Shown here in pieces: positions 1-11,626 of a DNA stretch of 64,000 nucleotides. Made by a program: the position numbers and the translations under genes. Below the pieces are notes generated by a model. That model was not told the DNA's origin and searched no databases. It saw only the letters and a program-made list of their open reading frames with translations. Within the stretch, counting starts at the first letter, position 1. Each line of letters starts with the position of its first letter. The DNA is from Proteromonas lacertae (Eukaryota > Sar > Bigyra > Opalinata > Proteromonadidae), in the NCBI GenBank assembly GCA_002245135.1, contig NGBS01000595.1, positions 62,001 through 126,000 on the forward strand, read 5' to 3'.

Positions 1-1937
1 TCAAATCAATTTCATTAATGAAATTGAAATATTTAGATCTTTATTGTATTTATAATCATATTGTTATTTTTTGAAATAGCTAATCGAATTGGTGTGAAAG
101 GATTTAAATTGTTACTTCCATATTTGAATTTATTAGTCAACAAAAACAATGAATTAAATCTTAGAGGAATGAAATTAAATGATGAATGTATGATGTTATT
201 ATCATCAGAATTATATAAATATTCAAATCTTAAGAACATCAATATTAGAGAAAACCAAAACATTCATTCATCTGGATTAAAAGCCTTATTCTCCAAATTT
301 CGAAATATATATTGTGATGTTAGTAAAGAATTACTGATTGATAAAGACATTCCTGAATTAGTCAAATATATAAGCCAATACAATGAATTAAATCTAGTTA
401 ATTCAGAAATAGATGATGATATTTTCAAATCATTCATTTCATTAAGATTAAATGAATTGAAAGAAATAAAGGGATTATATTTGAGTTGTATAATTTGATA
501 TTTTTATTATTATATAGATAATAAACTAACATATAGAAGTATAGAAATATTGATAAACAATTTATCTTCATTTCCAAATCTTAAACATCTTAGATTATAT
601 GGAAATGAGATAAGAGATGAAGGAATGAAATTATTATCTCCACATTTACATTTATTAAATAATATTGATGAGATTAATTGTTCAAGTATAAATACTATCT
701 TTTAATATTCAATAGAAATGGGATTATCTTCAATTGGATTGAAGTATTTAGTTGATGGTTTAAAGAGTATTAATGAAGACAAATACAGAAGAGAAGGTTA
801 TAGTAATTATTACTATGATGATGATGATGATGGAGATGAAGGATTTTATAATTTTATCTCACTTAATCTAAGTGATAATAATATACATTCATCAGGAATA
901 GAAATCTTGATGCATTATATGAAAGATGATGATATTATTAAAGAATTGAATATTCAAAGTATATTTATGGTAGTTTTTAATTTGTTTAATAGATAATCCA
1001 ATTGGTAACAGTGGATTTAAGATATTAATAAACAATTTAGACATGTTATTAGAAAAATATTTAAAGAAAATTGATCTAACCATCATCTCAATAGATGATG
1101 AAAGTGTGATATTATTAGCTGATAAGATAGATTCAATTTCTAATTGCAACACAATAAACTTAAATGGAAATAATATTCGAATGAATGGATTAAAATCAAT
1201 TTGTTCCAAAACATTAGAAAAAGAAGAATATCCATTTATAGAAATGAATAATATATCATGGAGAAAAGAAGAATGTGAATATTATTTAGATTACTGTATT
1301 AAAAAGAAAAGAAAAGACAATAAAGACTATGATTTTTCCGGTATATTATCTGTGTTTATAATGAAATAGATTTAAATCTGAATGATTCTCACATTTCATT
1401 AATAAAACAGATTGATTATAAATATCTTGATATATCCAATAACAAGATTAGTTGTAATGGATTGAAAGAATTAACATATTCTTTTCCAGAAAATGTTAAA
1501 TATATTTCAATAAATAATAATCGAATTGGAGATGAAGGAATAGAGATAATATGTAAATATTTAGATAAATTTATTTATTCTACATTATCATTAAACATCT
1601 CAAGTATTTAAAATTCTGTATTCTATTCTATATAGAAATTGGGATGAGTGAAAAAGGATTGATGATGTTAATAGAAAGATTAAAAGATAATAAACCATTA
1701 AAATATCTATATCTATCAGGAAATGAATTAGATGAAAGAGAATTGAGATTAATAAAAGAAAACGAAGAAGTGTTTAATTGTTTAGAAGATTTGTTTATAA
1801 CAGTAAAAGAAAATATAGATAAATCAGAATTAAAATCATTTTTAGACATATTTACATTCATAAAAGTAATAAAATTAGATGGGATAGAAGAGGAAGAAAA
1901 GGAAGAACTATCAAAAGAATATTTGAATGTTAAATAA
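1..1937 (+). CDS. Leucine-rich-repeat protein (RNI/NOD3-like), 5' end outside window
   Basis: Seven exons: <1-45, 80-487, 518-685, 716-958, 993-1340, 1370-1603, 1636-1937. The six introns are 29-34 nt and all phase 1. The spliced frame gives about 581 residues in the window and is open at the left edge, so the start is missing. Repeats follow the ribonuclease-inhibitor-like pattern LxLxxNxIGxxGxxxL, for example LYSNRIGVKGFKLL and ISINNNRIGDEGIEII. There is no signal peptide or kinase in the visible part. Such proteins are usually protein-binding scaffolds, often RanGAP- or NLR-like in repeat type; no specific partner can be inferred. Each intron falls at nearly the same point of a repeat, after the strand and before the NxIG turn. 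The C-terminus is Glu/Lys-rich. The 276 bases to the next stop codon hold nothing recognisable. Confidence 0.85.
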
Positions 1938-2213
1938 TTCAATTATTAGTTGTTTTACTCTATTATTCTTTTATTTGTTAATAATGAAAATATTTATCAT
2001 ACTATACATATTTCATTTGTTAGGTTTATAATAAACGCTTCCTATATTGATTTTATCAAATTATTCAAAATACATTATCAAACCATCATCAAGCCTATAT
2101 AATTTTCATTTGACTTTAAAATGTCAATGAAAAAGATTATCACCACCAAAACAAAAATTTCAATACAGGAATAAGGATAGAGAAAAATAAAACATAATTA
2201 AAATATTTCATAA

Positions 2214-4236
2214 TTACTTCTTTTCTTTAAATTCAGCATCTTTGGCATTATCATTTGGATTACTTCCTCCATTATTATTTGGTTGTTGTTGTTCATTACC
2301 AGTTTGATATATAATTTTACCTATTTCCATAGCAGCATTCTTTAAATCATTCAATTTAGCAGTAAATTCTTCTAAATTATCACTATTTTGAACATTCTTC
2401 AAATTATCAATAGAAGATTGTATTTTCTTCTTTTGTTCTTCATTCAATTTTGATGAATATTCTTTCATTTGTTTCTCAGTATTGTATATTAAATTATCAG
2501 ATTCGTTCTTAGCATCTTGCAATTGTCTTCTCTTCTTATCAGCTTCAGCATTTTCTTCAGCTTCTTTCATCATTCTTTGAATCTCATCTTCGGATAAACC
2601 TCCACTGCTTTGGATTACTATTGATTGTTGTTTACCTGTTCCTTTATCTTTTGCACTGACATTCACAATACCATTAGCATCAATATCAAAGGTAACTTCA
2701 ATTTGTGGAACTCCTCTTGGAGCTGGTGGAATTCCCATTAAATGGAAATCACCTAACATCTTATTATCTGCAGCCATTTGTCTTTCACCTTGTAATACTT
2801 TTACATCCACTTCACTTTGATTATCAGCAGCAGTACTGAATATTTGTGATTTCTTTGTAGGTATTGTTGTATTACGTGGAATCAATGTTGTAAATACTCC
2901 TCCTAAAGTCTCTATACCTAATGATAATGGTGTTACATCCAATAATACAATATCTTCTACCTCACCTTTTAATACACCACCTTGAATTGCAGCACCAGCA
3001 GCTACTACTTCATCAGGATTCACTCCTTTATTAGGTACTTTACCAAAGAATTTATGAACTAATTCCTGTACTCTTGGCATTCTAGACATACCACCGACTA
3101 ACAGTACTTCACTAATTTGATCTTTAGTTACACCAGCATCTTTTAAACATTTCTCACATGGTGCTAATGTTCTATCAACTAAATCTTGAGTCATATTTTC
3201 ATATTGAGTTCGAGTTATTTTCATAGCTAAATGCTTTGGTCCAGATGCATCTGCTGTAATGTATGGTAAATTTATATCAGTTTCTTTTAATCCATCTAAT
3301 TCTCTCTTTGCTTTCTCTGATGCATCTCTTAATCTTTCTACAGCCATTGGATCTTTCTTCAAATCAATTCCAGTCTGTTTCTTGAATGTTTCAACTAAAT
3401 GGTTTAATAATACCATATCAAAATCTTCACCACCTAATAGAGTATCACCATTGGTAGCTTTTACTTCAAATACACCTCCAGAGATTTCTAACAATGATAA
3501 ATCAAAAGTACCACCACCTAAATCGTAAATTGCTATGATTTTACCATCACCTTTATCTACTCCATAACCTAAAGATGCAGCAGTTGGTTCGTTAATGATT
3601 CTGTCAACTTCTAAACCTGCGATTTTACCAGCATCTTTAGTTGCTTGTCTTTGACTGTCATTAAAATAAGCTGGAACTGTAATAACTGCATGTTTTACTC
3701 CTCCAGTTAAGTGGTTTTCAGCTGTTTCCTTCATTTTTTCTAAGACCATTGAACCAATTTGGGATGGGGAGTATTTCTTACCATTGGTGGTTTGAACCCA
3801 AGCATCTCCATTATCTGCACGAATTATGTCATATGGAACTAATTTCTTGATTTTTGCTATTTCTGGATCGTCATATTTACGACCAATTAAACGTTTGCAT
3901 GCATAGAAGGTATTCTTTGGATTGGTTATTGCTTGTCTTCGTGCCAAACTACCTACAACACGTTCTCCATTAGCAAGAAAACCAACTACTGATGGTGTTG
4001 TTCTGTGACCTTCGGAATTTTCAAGAATCTTTGGAGCTTTTCCCTATAAAGCAATAAAATATTTAGGATTATACTTCCATAACTGCAACGCATGAGTTGG
4101 TAGTACCCAAATCGATACCTACTACATTACCTTGTATGTTACCAGCAAATCCTCTTACCAAGTTAAATAAAGGCTTCTTAACTTGTCTCATTGCTAGAGA
4201 CTTCAAAGATAATGAATTTCTAAGTAAAGAATTCAT
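2214..4236 (-). CDS. Mitochondrial Hsp70 (DnaK family, Ssc1/HSPA9 type)
   Basis: Two exons, 4075-4236 and 2214-4043, with a 31-nt intron (4044-4074) in phase 0; 663 residues. The start at 4236 gives a 30-odd-residue presequence rich in Ser, Leu, Lys and Arg without acids, then the nucleotide-binding domain beginning [14 protein letters not shown]. Other hallmarks are the phosphate-2 loop [15 protein letters not shown], the third signature [14 protein letters not shown], the linker [17 protein letters not shown] and the substrate-binding domain. The GDAWV segment and [11 protein letters not shown] are typical of the bacterial/mitochondrial branch rather than of cytosolic Hsp70. The protein is a matrix chaperone for import and folding and works with a J-protein and GrpE (neither is in this window). 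The C-terminal tail is Gln/Asn-rich and ends charged, not EEVD. It shows the organism keeps mitochondria or a derived organelle. Confidence 0.97.
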
Positions 4237-4396
4237 TGGGTTGACAGTTATTAGAAAGAATCAAAAAATGCAAATAGAAGAAGAAAACTTCTAGACTCTT
4301 CTTAGTTAATTAATACAATGTTAAGACATGTATTAGTATGTCTTAATAGAGTAAAACGAATATATTTTTGAAATAAATCTTAAAACTTGATTAAAC

Positions 4397-4549
4397 ATGA
4401 ATGAAATAATATCATCAATATTGGAAGGTGCTGTAGAGGTATATGAAAGTATTTCTATCGAATTGATAAAAGAGATAGTTGAAAAGAGTGAAAGAGAAGT
4501 AGATTTGGTTGTAAAGCAATTATATTATATGGAATTTCATATGAAATAA
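4397..4549 (+). CDS. Possible small protein, 50 residues, unrecognised
   Basis: An open frame from ATG at 4397 to TAA at 4547-4549 encodes a mostly helical, charged peptide beginning MNEIISSILEGAVEVYESIS. The motif AAACGAATATATTTTT lies just upstream at 4353-4369, as near several other gene starts here. A second short open stretch in another frame follows (about 4535-4600) and could be a further exon, but I found no GT-AG intron joining them in frame. No family recognised. It may be a small gene, a misread first exon, or chance. Confidence 0.3.
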   Translation: MNEIISSILEGAVEVYESISIELIKEIVEKSEREVDLVVKQLYYMEFHMK

Positions 4550-4803
4550 AAGAAGAAATGTCTAATATATTCTCAAATATAAGTAAAACAAATGATTAAT
4601 ACAATCGCTTTAGAATGTATTTCTATACTTATGTAAATTGTATGTTAGTTGTGTGAAATACAATCCATACACAATTCTGAAGTTTTTAAATACATTTTTT
4701 GATTTGGTTATATTTCTAATGAAAAAAATTTCGTTACACCAAGAATAACATTCGTTATCTTTTATTTTTATTCTTTTTTATCGTTTTACACACTCAAATA
4801 AAT

Positions 4804-5047
4804 ATGGACGCTGCATCTAAAGCTCAAAAAGAAGTAGAGAAGTTGAATGAAGAGAAGAAATTGTTAATGAGCGCTATTACTTCAAAAGAAGCTTCAGATA
4901 AGTATTTATAGAAATAATTTAATTTATATTTATACTAGGGTAATACAAGAAGTTCAAGCTATACCAGAACCATTTTGCAACGAATGTGATGGAGATAATC
5001 CCTGGTTAGCAGCACCAAAAGGAGATGGAGGTTGTGTTGTAGTATAA
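4804..5047 (+). CDS. G-protein gamma subunit (GGL domain, CAAX box)
   Basis: Two exons, 4804-4901 and 4939-5047, with a 37-nt intron in phase 2; 68 residues. The N-terminal half is a helix (KAQKEVEKLNEEKKLLMSAI) suited to coil with G-beta. Then come EPF and DNPWLAAPKG, matching the DP..NPF/W region of G-gamma proteins, and the chain ends GGCVVV, a CAAX box predicted to be prenylated. The size matches amoebozoan and fungal gamma subunits. It would tether a G-beta/gamma dimer to the membrane for heterotrimeric G-protein signalling. G-alpha and G-beta are not in the window. The gene is too short and too split for standard ORF searches and is easily missed. Several TTCGTTA/ATCGTTT motifs sit in the 90 bases upstream. 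Confidence 0.75.
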
Positions 5048-5155
5048 GTTAAATAATTTTGGTTATATATTGTTTATTCTATTTCTGTGATTTACATTTT
5101 TGTGTTGAATAAAGAAATATGGAGTAGCACATCAAAGAAACACAAAATAACAAAT

Positions 5156-6136
5156 TTATATCATCATCTTAAGCAGTTCATTAATTAATTCAAATGATTC
5201 ATCATTTGTAACAACAATATCATATTTCCCCATAAAAGATTCCAATCTTTCATCAATCCTATACATATAAAAACCTTAATCAATATACATATCATTCAAA
5301 TACCCAATTTTAATTACACAATTATTACTATCAATTCCTTTTATCATATCACAATCACCAATATTATCTCCAACCACTAAATAACATTTTTTATTCTCAC
5401 ATACTTCTAAGCACATACTACCACCTATATTCTTGTTCATTGAGTTAATTTGAGGATCTTCAAACCCTACAACATACCCTTCATCGTTAAATATCATTTT
5501 ATTTGAAATTACTTTTATATTCTTACAGTTTGATACATCTACTGGACTTTTTACACGCAATACTTCTTCTATTATTTGAGTGATTCCTGCTGAAAAAATC
5601 AGTAAAGATATCTAATAACAAATATAAAAAATACATTTAAATACATTATTATTTTCACAAAGTGATAAAAATTCATTTACTCCCCTTCGAAGTTCTAATT
5701 TACTCTCTAAAATACTTTTATGTAATATTGTTGTTGAAAATTTATATTCTATTAAAGCTTGATTGGCTTGTTTCCACCATTCAACCATATAATTATACTT
5801 TTCGTCAAATGGGATTTTAGGATCTATTTCTAATGGATAATATTTCTGTTGTAAAGCTTTTACTTTATCATGATAGCTTCTGTCTAGTAAATCACACTCT
5901 TCTATTACCCTATAACATCCTGGACATTTTTCGCCATTCATCATTAACGGTGTCATTGTTCCATCAAAGTCAGAAATTATTTGAACTTCTTTTAACGAAT
6001 GATTAAGAAATTGGTTCAAAAGAACTTCAATCGATTCTTTATTCCTAATATGAATATGATCTGGAATAGTACTAATTTTAGATATTAATTTTTGAAGTAT
6101 TGGTATCATGATAATGAAAAACAAAGAAAAACTCAA
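5156..6136 (-). CDS. Cytosolic 5'-nucleotidase III (UMPH-1/NT5C3 family, HAD fold)
   Basis: Three exons: 5645-6136, 5289-5611, 5156-5258; introns of 33 and 30 nt; 305 residues, close to the usual ~300. The HAD motif I is ISDFDGTMTPL, followed by KCPGCYRVIEECDLL, YYPLEIDP and MVEWWKQAN, all diagnostic of UMPH-1. After the first intron come IFSAGITQIIEEVLR (motif II), then a Lys-containing VISNKM, VVGDNIGDCDMIKGI (motif IV, metal-binding Asp residues) and KIGYLND. The last exon has YDIVVTNDES, as in the family C-terminus. The enzyme dephosphorylates pyrimidine nucleoside monophosphates (or m7GMP in some members). Motif I carries Gly where NT5C3 usually has Met (DFDMT). The N-terminus is hydrophobic for about 20 residues and could be an anchor; a start at the internal Met (MIPILQ) is possible. 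Confidence 0.92.
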
Positions 6137-6230
6137 AATTCCGTTTCAAAAATATATTAGTTTCATTTTGTTCAACTCATTTTTCTCATTAATCATAGCA
6201 ATTACAAACAAAAAAATATTATTTTTATTA

Positions 6231-7825
6231 TTATTTTAATCCATTTTGACCAATTTCAAGAGTACATTGATCATATAGCAATTTCAATTCTTTCACATCT
6301 TCATCTTCTTCTCCTTTCAACATTTTTAGATTCAAATATGAATATTCACAATCTATCAATGCTTCTCTTAAACGATTTGTATTGTACAATAGCTTACTAT
6401 AATATCCATGCTATTCATAATTAATTAACTTTAAATAAATATATACAGCTATATATGGTGATATTGAGCTAACAGGATATTGATAATCACTTCCATCTTT
6501 CCATATTCTACATGGTTCAAGAGCTAATTCATAATCTGGTAATTGGATTAATAACTTTACATATTCTTCACATATTTTTGTTAATTTTGGGTTATAACAA
6601 TGATACAGTATCTAAATAATAAAAATAAATTTACAATTATATATACTTTTGCACTATTATAAATACATTTCATATGTTTTATTTTATCATCCAAATTATC
6701 AGAATCTTTATATTTTTTATATTCACTATCAAAAATGGAAATATTTTTATTTATTATTTTAGTTGATGATTTATGACAATTTATACATTCATATCCATTT
6801 TCTAGGTTTGGAATACAATAACAATTTTTATTATTATTTTCACAATTACAACAAAATTGACATTTATAGTATTCCATCAATCCATCATCATAATTATTTT
6901 TAATACTTTTCATGCATCTCTCACATTCACATTTGAAATAATAATTATCTAATAAATACTTCTGTCTAGTTTTTGTTGATTTATTTAAATCAATATAACT
7001 AATCTAATTAAAAATAATAATCATAATAAAATATAATAAAAATACAAATAATTCTTCACTTTCTTTGATTTCTTTACTACATCTCAATATTTGATTTCTG
7101 CCATTATAATAGTGAAATATATTTGGATCACAACTATGATTTATTAATGATGGAATTGGATAACAACCATGAGCAATAGGCATATTATCATTATTATTGC
7201 ATAATGTAAAATCATTACATTTTATTTGACTAATTATTGTTTTTATTGTGATTAATTCTTTATTTTCGATATTTTTAATCCATTCTTCTTCTTCGTGTAT
7301 GAATTTGAGTGTTAACATGGCTAATTCAGCTATTTCTTCTTTTTCTTTTTCTTTAGTTTCAGATAAGTGATTTATCATATTTATTGCATATTCTTTTTTA
7401 TTGAATGAATTTTCTTCATTTTCTTTTATCCTAATATTTCCATATTCTAGTCTTAAGATTCTTGCTGTGAATAATACTAATGAAGCAGGAGTATATGGTT
7501 TTAATTTTTGAATTGATTTACATTCTATTCCATGTTCATTCCAATCACGTGCTTGACAGTCTCTTGAACAATATTTCACTAATTTGCATTTACTACAACG
7601 CTTCAAATTATCTGATTCTTTAAAACAATAAAAACACATCGAATTCCAATTTAATTGGTGTAATATAGCTGTAAATGGAGTTACATTCATTATGATTTCA
7701 CCTATTTACAAAATGTACTGTTAAATACCTTTATAAAGTGGAACCTTTGCTATTATTCCTTTTCCTTTACCATTTCCAAATTCTTTTATTTCACATTTCT
7801 CAAGAAATGAATTGAAATCACTCAT
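6231..7825 (-). CDS. SET and MYND domain protein (SMYD-type lysine methyltransferase)
   Basis: Five exons: 7729-7825, 7046-7701, 6647-7003, 6447-6611, 6231-6410; introns 27, 42, 35 and 36 nt; 484 residues. The split SET domain begins with EFGNGKGKGIIA (SAM-binding GxG). The MYND zinc finger follows (CFYCFKESDNLKRCSKC ... YCSRDCQ ... HGIEC), and the SET core has IPSLINHSCDPNIFHYY and, across an intron, EELFISYID. A post-SET cysteine cluster follows (FKCECERC plus a longer C-rich insert, NLENGYECINCHKSS). The C-terminal third looks like the TPR-like SMYD tail. The protein should methylate lysines on histones or other proteins. The Cys-rich insert between about 7000 and 6770 is longer than in animal SMYDs. 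Confidence 0.93.
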
Positions 7826-7933
7826 TTTAGAAAAATGAAAACTTGAATGATGGTTTGAACGAAAAGAGTCATTTCATAGTCAAATAAACATGAATAATTA
7901 AAAATACAAATTATTTACTTTTATTTATTATAA

Positions 7934-8201
7934 CTAAGAATGTGGACTTTCTTCAATACCCAATTCATTTATATTCTTCTGAGATTTAATACATTTTCTA
8001 ACATAAAATGCGCATATAGTGCAGAAAAACAATAAAATAGATGAAATCAACGACAAGCTTTCTGTACTCACAGCATCAGAATTTAACAATGTAACAATCA
8101 CAATAAAATTCATTCCAATTCTATAAATATTCATCAACGTTGTTCTAATGTCATTTGTTATATATTTTGATCTTAGAGTTCCCTATTTAACATTATATAA
8201 C

Positions 8202-8243
<42 letters not shown>

Positions 8244-9465
8244 AGCTGGATAATATAAACCAACTGAAAATTCAAATAACAAATAACAAATCAATTTAAT
8301 CATATAAATATTCACAATATATGAAACAAATAAAGAAATTGTTGAGAATAAAAATATATATGGAAATCTATTCACTAGTACATAATTTGGTAATAAAAAT
8401 TCATGTAATAATGAACCAATCATTAATGACATCATTTCCAACGTAAATATTAATCCATGTGAAATTTCATTGGTTGAAACAGATTCTAAAATTGGTGTCC
8501 AAAAAAATACAAATATAAACATTGAAGATTCAAACAATGTTTGAATAATTCCAAGAAAAATTAATAATTTACGATGGAATAGTGTGTATAATGTATGAAA
8601 TAATAAACCGCAAGATGTTCGACTATTGCTTTTCCTTGAACCATAATTTTCATTCCATAAACTTAATACCAAAACTATAGAAAAGAGATAAAAATGTAAT
8701 AAAATAAAAAATAAATTAAAATATCATATATAAATATACTCGATGTAATAATAAATATAACAATCGAAAAATTAAATGGTGCAATATAACCCCATCTATT
8801 TGAAACATAAGTACATAATAAACCAATAAAAATAGCAATTATTGAATTAAAGAATGAACTCCATTCAAATATCGATTGTATATAATTAGCAGGACATTGT
8901 GTTTTAGTAAATTCACTGATTAACCATGATTCAAAGGTTGTAGTGTATATTGATGTGGCTATCCCTGTACATACTCTACCAAATATTAATATATAATAAT
9001 TAGTCATATTTTTGACTATACAACCTAACCCATATATTATTCCATAAAATAGACACATTTTCTTTCTTCCATATTTGTCTGCTAATAATCCGACTACTGG
9101 ACCTATGATGATTGGAATTATTATGAAAATTTATAATACCAAATAGTAAACTGGATAAATAGCCTATGACAAATAAGAATCCAATAGCTGCTCTTCTATA
9201 ACCATATGATTGATATCTAATTATTAATAAAGACAAATATACAAAGCATAAATGTGAGAGCCTTGACACCAATCACCTGCTGCAGCAAAAGCATATACTA
9301 CAAAATATTTCTTAACTAAAGATATTAGTAAATCACTTTCTAAATGAAATAGTAATGATTTTTAATCTTACTGAAAAACTGCACTTCTCTGGTGGTTATA
9401 TATTGATGAATAACAATGAAACAGAAAAATGCTAATATGACAGACAAAACTTCTGTTTCATCCAT
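7934..9465 (-). CDS. MFSD5-like (molybdate-anion transporter type) major facilitator
   Basis: Six exons: 9372-9465, 9243-9339, 9140-9216, 8740-9102, 8241-8674, 7934-8182; introns 32, 26, 37, 65 and 58 nt; 437 residues. Family landmarks in order: a first TM segment, GDWCQGSHIYALYQSY, YLSSLLFGGPVVGLLADKYG, GRVCTGIATSIYTTTFESWL, LWNENYGSRKSNSRTSCG, LGIIQTLFESSMFIFVFFW and LCYLLFEFSVGLYYPA. These match MFSD5/DUF791 proteins closely. Eleven or twelve TM segments are expected. The last intron contains a (TA)n tract at 8205-8239. AAACGAGTATATTTTT lies 15-35 bases upstream of the start. Molybdate is the reported substrate of the algal relative; specificity here is inferred from family only. Confidence 0.93.
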
Positions 9466-9587
9466 TATTTTTCAATTACAAAAAATATACTCGTTTAACA
9501 AACAGTTATCAAACATATTTATTTGTTTTATTCATTTTTTCATTTACTAACAATACAAAAATAATAATAATAAACTAAAAAAAGAAA

Positions 9588-10637
9588 CTATACTAACGAT
9601 ATATTCTCTATATTTACATTATTATCTTGACACTTAAACTCAATCACTAAATTATCAAAATGTAACTTACACAATAAATGACTAGGTCTATTACTAACAT
9701 CAGAAGCTAAAACCTGATTAATAACAGCAAAAGCTTCATCATAATTCTCATAAAATTTCATTTTACTACAAACATTCTTCAAATCATCAATAGATTTATC
9801 ACTAAAAATTACATTTCTGTTTGGCGTGTCTGCAACAACCCAATCTGGTGTTTTCGCTATAGAAATTGATTCCAAATGAGGTAAATATGGTTTAATGTCA
9901 AAAACAGGACTTTCATTCACTAAATCCATATTGGAAATATATAAAACTTTTACATTTCCTTTAATAAATACTTTATCCAATTTAACAACAGATAATCCAA
10001 TAGGATTTGGTCTATGTGGAGAACGGGTTGAAAATAATCCAGTTTTATCACCTTGTAATCTTGGAGCTTTAACTTTGGCTGGAAATGTAAATCCTTTTTC
10101 ATTATTACTCTTTTTTAGTGTTAATGTATTTGAGTTTAAATGAAAATAGAAAATCACCCATATATGACTGTATTCTTCTAGACCTTCAAAAGCTGTTGGA
10201 CTGATTGTTGGATCAATTATAATTTTACCTCTTGAGAGTGGTACTAGACCAGGCTGACGAGGTGTTCCTTGACAATCTATATAACATGATTCAACATGAC
10301 CAATTACTTTGAGAGGGAATGATCCTGATTGATCTTCTTCTTTGATTATTGCTTGTCTATATTCCTATCAATGATAAATAAATATTTCTTTTGAGATTAC
10401 TTTTTCAAGTTTTATTCTTGCTTTTTGTTCACTCTCAATTTTTGCTTCTAAATCTTTGGCTTTTGCTTCATATCCTTCTTTCTCCTATTTTCATGTTATT
10501 TCAAAAGATACTTTTTGTATTTCTTCTTCCAATTCTATTTTTCTTTTCATATTTCGTTTCTTTTGTATGTATATAACAATAAACAACGTTGATATTACCA
10601 AAATTGATATTGTATTAACCAAAATTTCAATATTCAT
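9588..10637 (-). CDS. TrmO-like tRNA (t6A37) N6-methyltransferase with N-terminal membrane anchor
   Basis: Three exons: 10512-10637, 10401-10484, 9588-10364; introns 27 and 36 nt; 328 residues. Residues about 5-25 form a hydrophobic helix (VNTISILVISTLFIVIYI) followed by KKR and a short Lys/Glu-rich coiled stretch. The TsaA/UPF0066 domain then starts at VIGHVESCYIDCQGTPRQPG and contains EEYSHIWVIFYFHLN, APRLQGDKTGLFSTRSPHRP and NPIGLSVVKL, with FDIKPYLPH, all TrmO hallmarks. TrmO methylates t6A37 in threonine tRNAs. The membrane segment is not usual for the family and suggests tethering to ER or the mitochondrial surface; that is inference. The start is only 51 bases from a divergently transcribed small gene. 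Confidence 0.9.
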
Positions 10638-10688
10638 TAATTAGGCTTGATTCACAGTTTGAATTAATTCTTTTTCAATCAAAATCTA

Positions 10689-10983
10689 ATGTCAGAAGGT
10701 ACATTTTCCGTTAGAAGATCCATTCAGTGGATTTGGCTTTTGTTTCTCATTATAGTTTGTTGCAGCTCAGATAATTATATAGCCTGGGTATATATTTCTG
10801 TTTTATATCATTTTATTTTAGATTACTATTACATTTATTTTCGGTACAATATTGATGGTCGATTATATGTTTTGTGATGATGAGAATTTCCGTTTTGATC
10901 CAGATTATCAGGTATTACATTCTTTTTCTTATATTTTATCAATGCAATAGAATTATGCAAGGTACAATGATCCTCATTATTAA
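10689..10983 (+). CDS. Small two-TM membrane protein, unrecognised
   Basis: Three exons, 10689-10787, 10822-10911, 10951-10983, joined by 34- and 39-nt introns that both begin GTAT, end TAG and stay in phase 0; 73 residues. The translation has an N-terminal SVRRS, a first hydrophobic segment WIWLLFLIIVCCSS, a second one (ITITFIFGTILMVDYMF), then an acidic/aromatic tail with DDENFRFDPDYQ and NDPHY. Two typical introns in frame argue it is real. No family recognised; the size and layout resemble small ER or mitochondrial assembly proteins, but this is only a resemblance. Confidence 0.55.
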
Positions 10984-11626
10984 AAGTCTGTTAATAATCT
11001 AAGCTAATAGTTTTGGTTTTTGTTCATATTATGCTTATAAATGGTATTATTGTTATTATTGAAGTGTTTATAATTGTTTAAAATAATTAAAATATGTACA
11101 TAACATAATTCTTTCAAATTCACAATAATCCTCACAGGATGATCAGAAATCGAATTATTGCATTAAATTGGCATAAATAATTAATATGCATACCTTAAAA
11201 TCCAAATTCATACAAAAATGAAGATTAGGAATTTCTAATAAAGGTTTCGTAAGTTAAAAACTTGATTATCGTATACATAAAAATCAGATTAATGCAAAAT
11301 TATGAAAATTTTGGAAAAACAACAACTGTAATGCATCTAAAACTGGCATTAAACCTTCAACCATTCAAATTGTTTTTAAAGCCCGCGCAAAAAATAATCT
11401 TTCATCATTCCTTGTGAAATTATATTTAAAGTCCTAGTTTCTGGAATATAATAAACAGCTTCCTTACTGTTTTAACTTGCATAAAACAGATAAAAATAAT
11501 CAATATAACCCCAATTAATCAAAGTATGTATAACTGATCTATATTTTGTTTTACACCCATACACCTATTCTATATTTATTATACTATCATTGTCATAGTA
11601 AATAATCCAATACATAGCAAGAAATT
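10984..11626. other. Intergenic, no gene seen
   Basis: About 640 bases of AT-rich sequence between the small membrane protein and the cyclin gene. I see no open frame with host-like introns, no tRNA-like fold and no repeat shared with the rest of the window. It probably holds the 3' end of one transcript and the cyclin promoter. Confidence 0.6.

Noticed and set aside
3259-3528. Plus-strand open frame over Hsp70
   Set aside because: Antisense shadow of the conserved Hsp70 coding sequence; no intron or family signal of its own.
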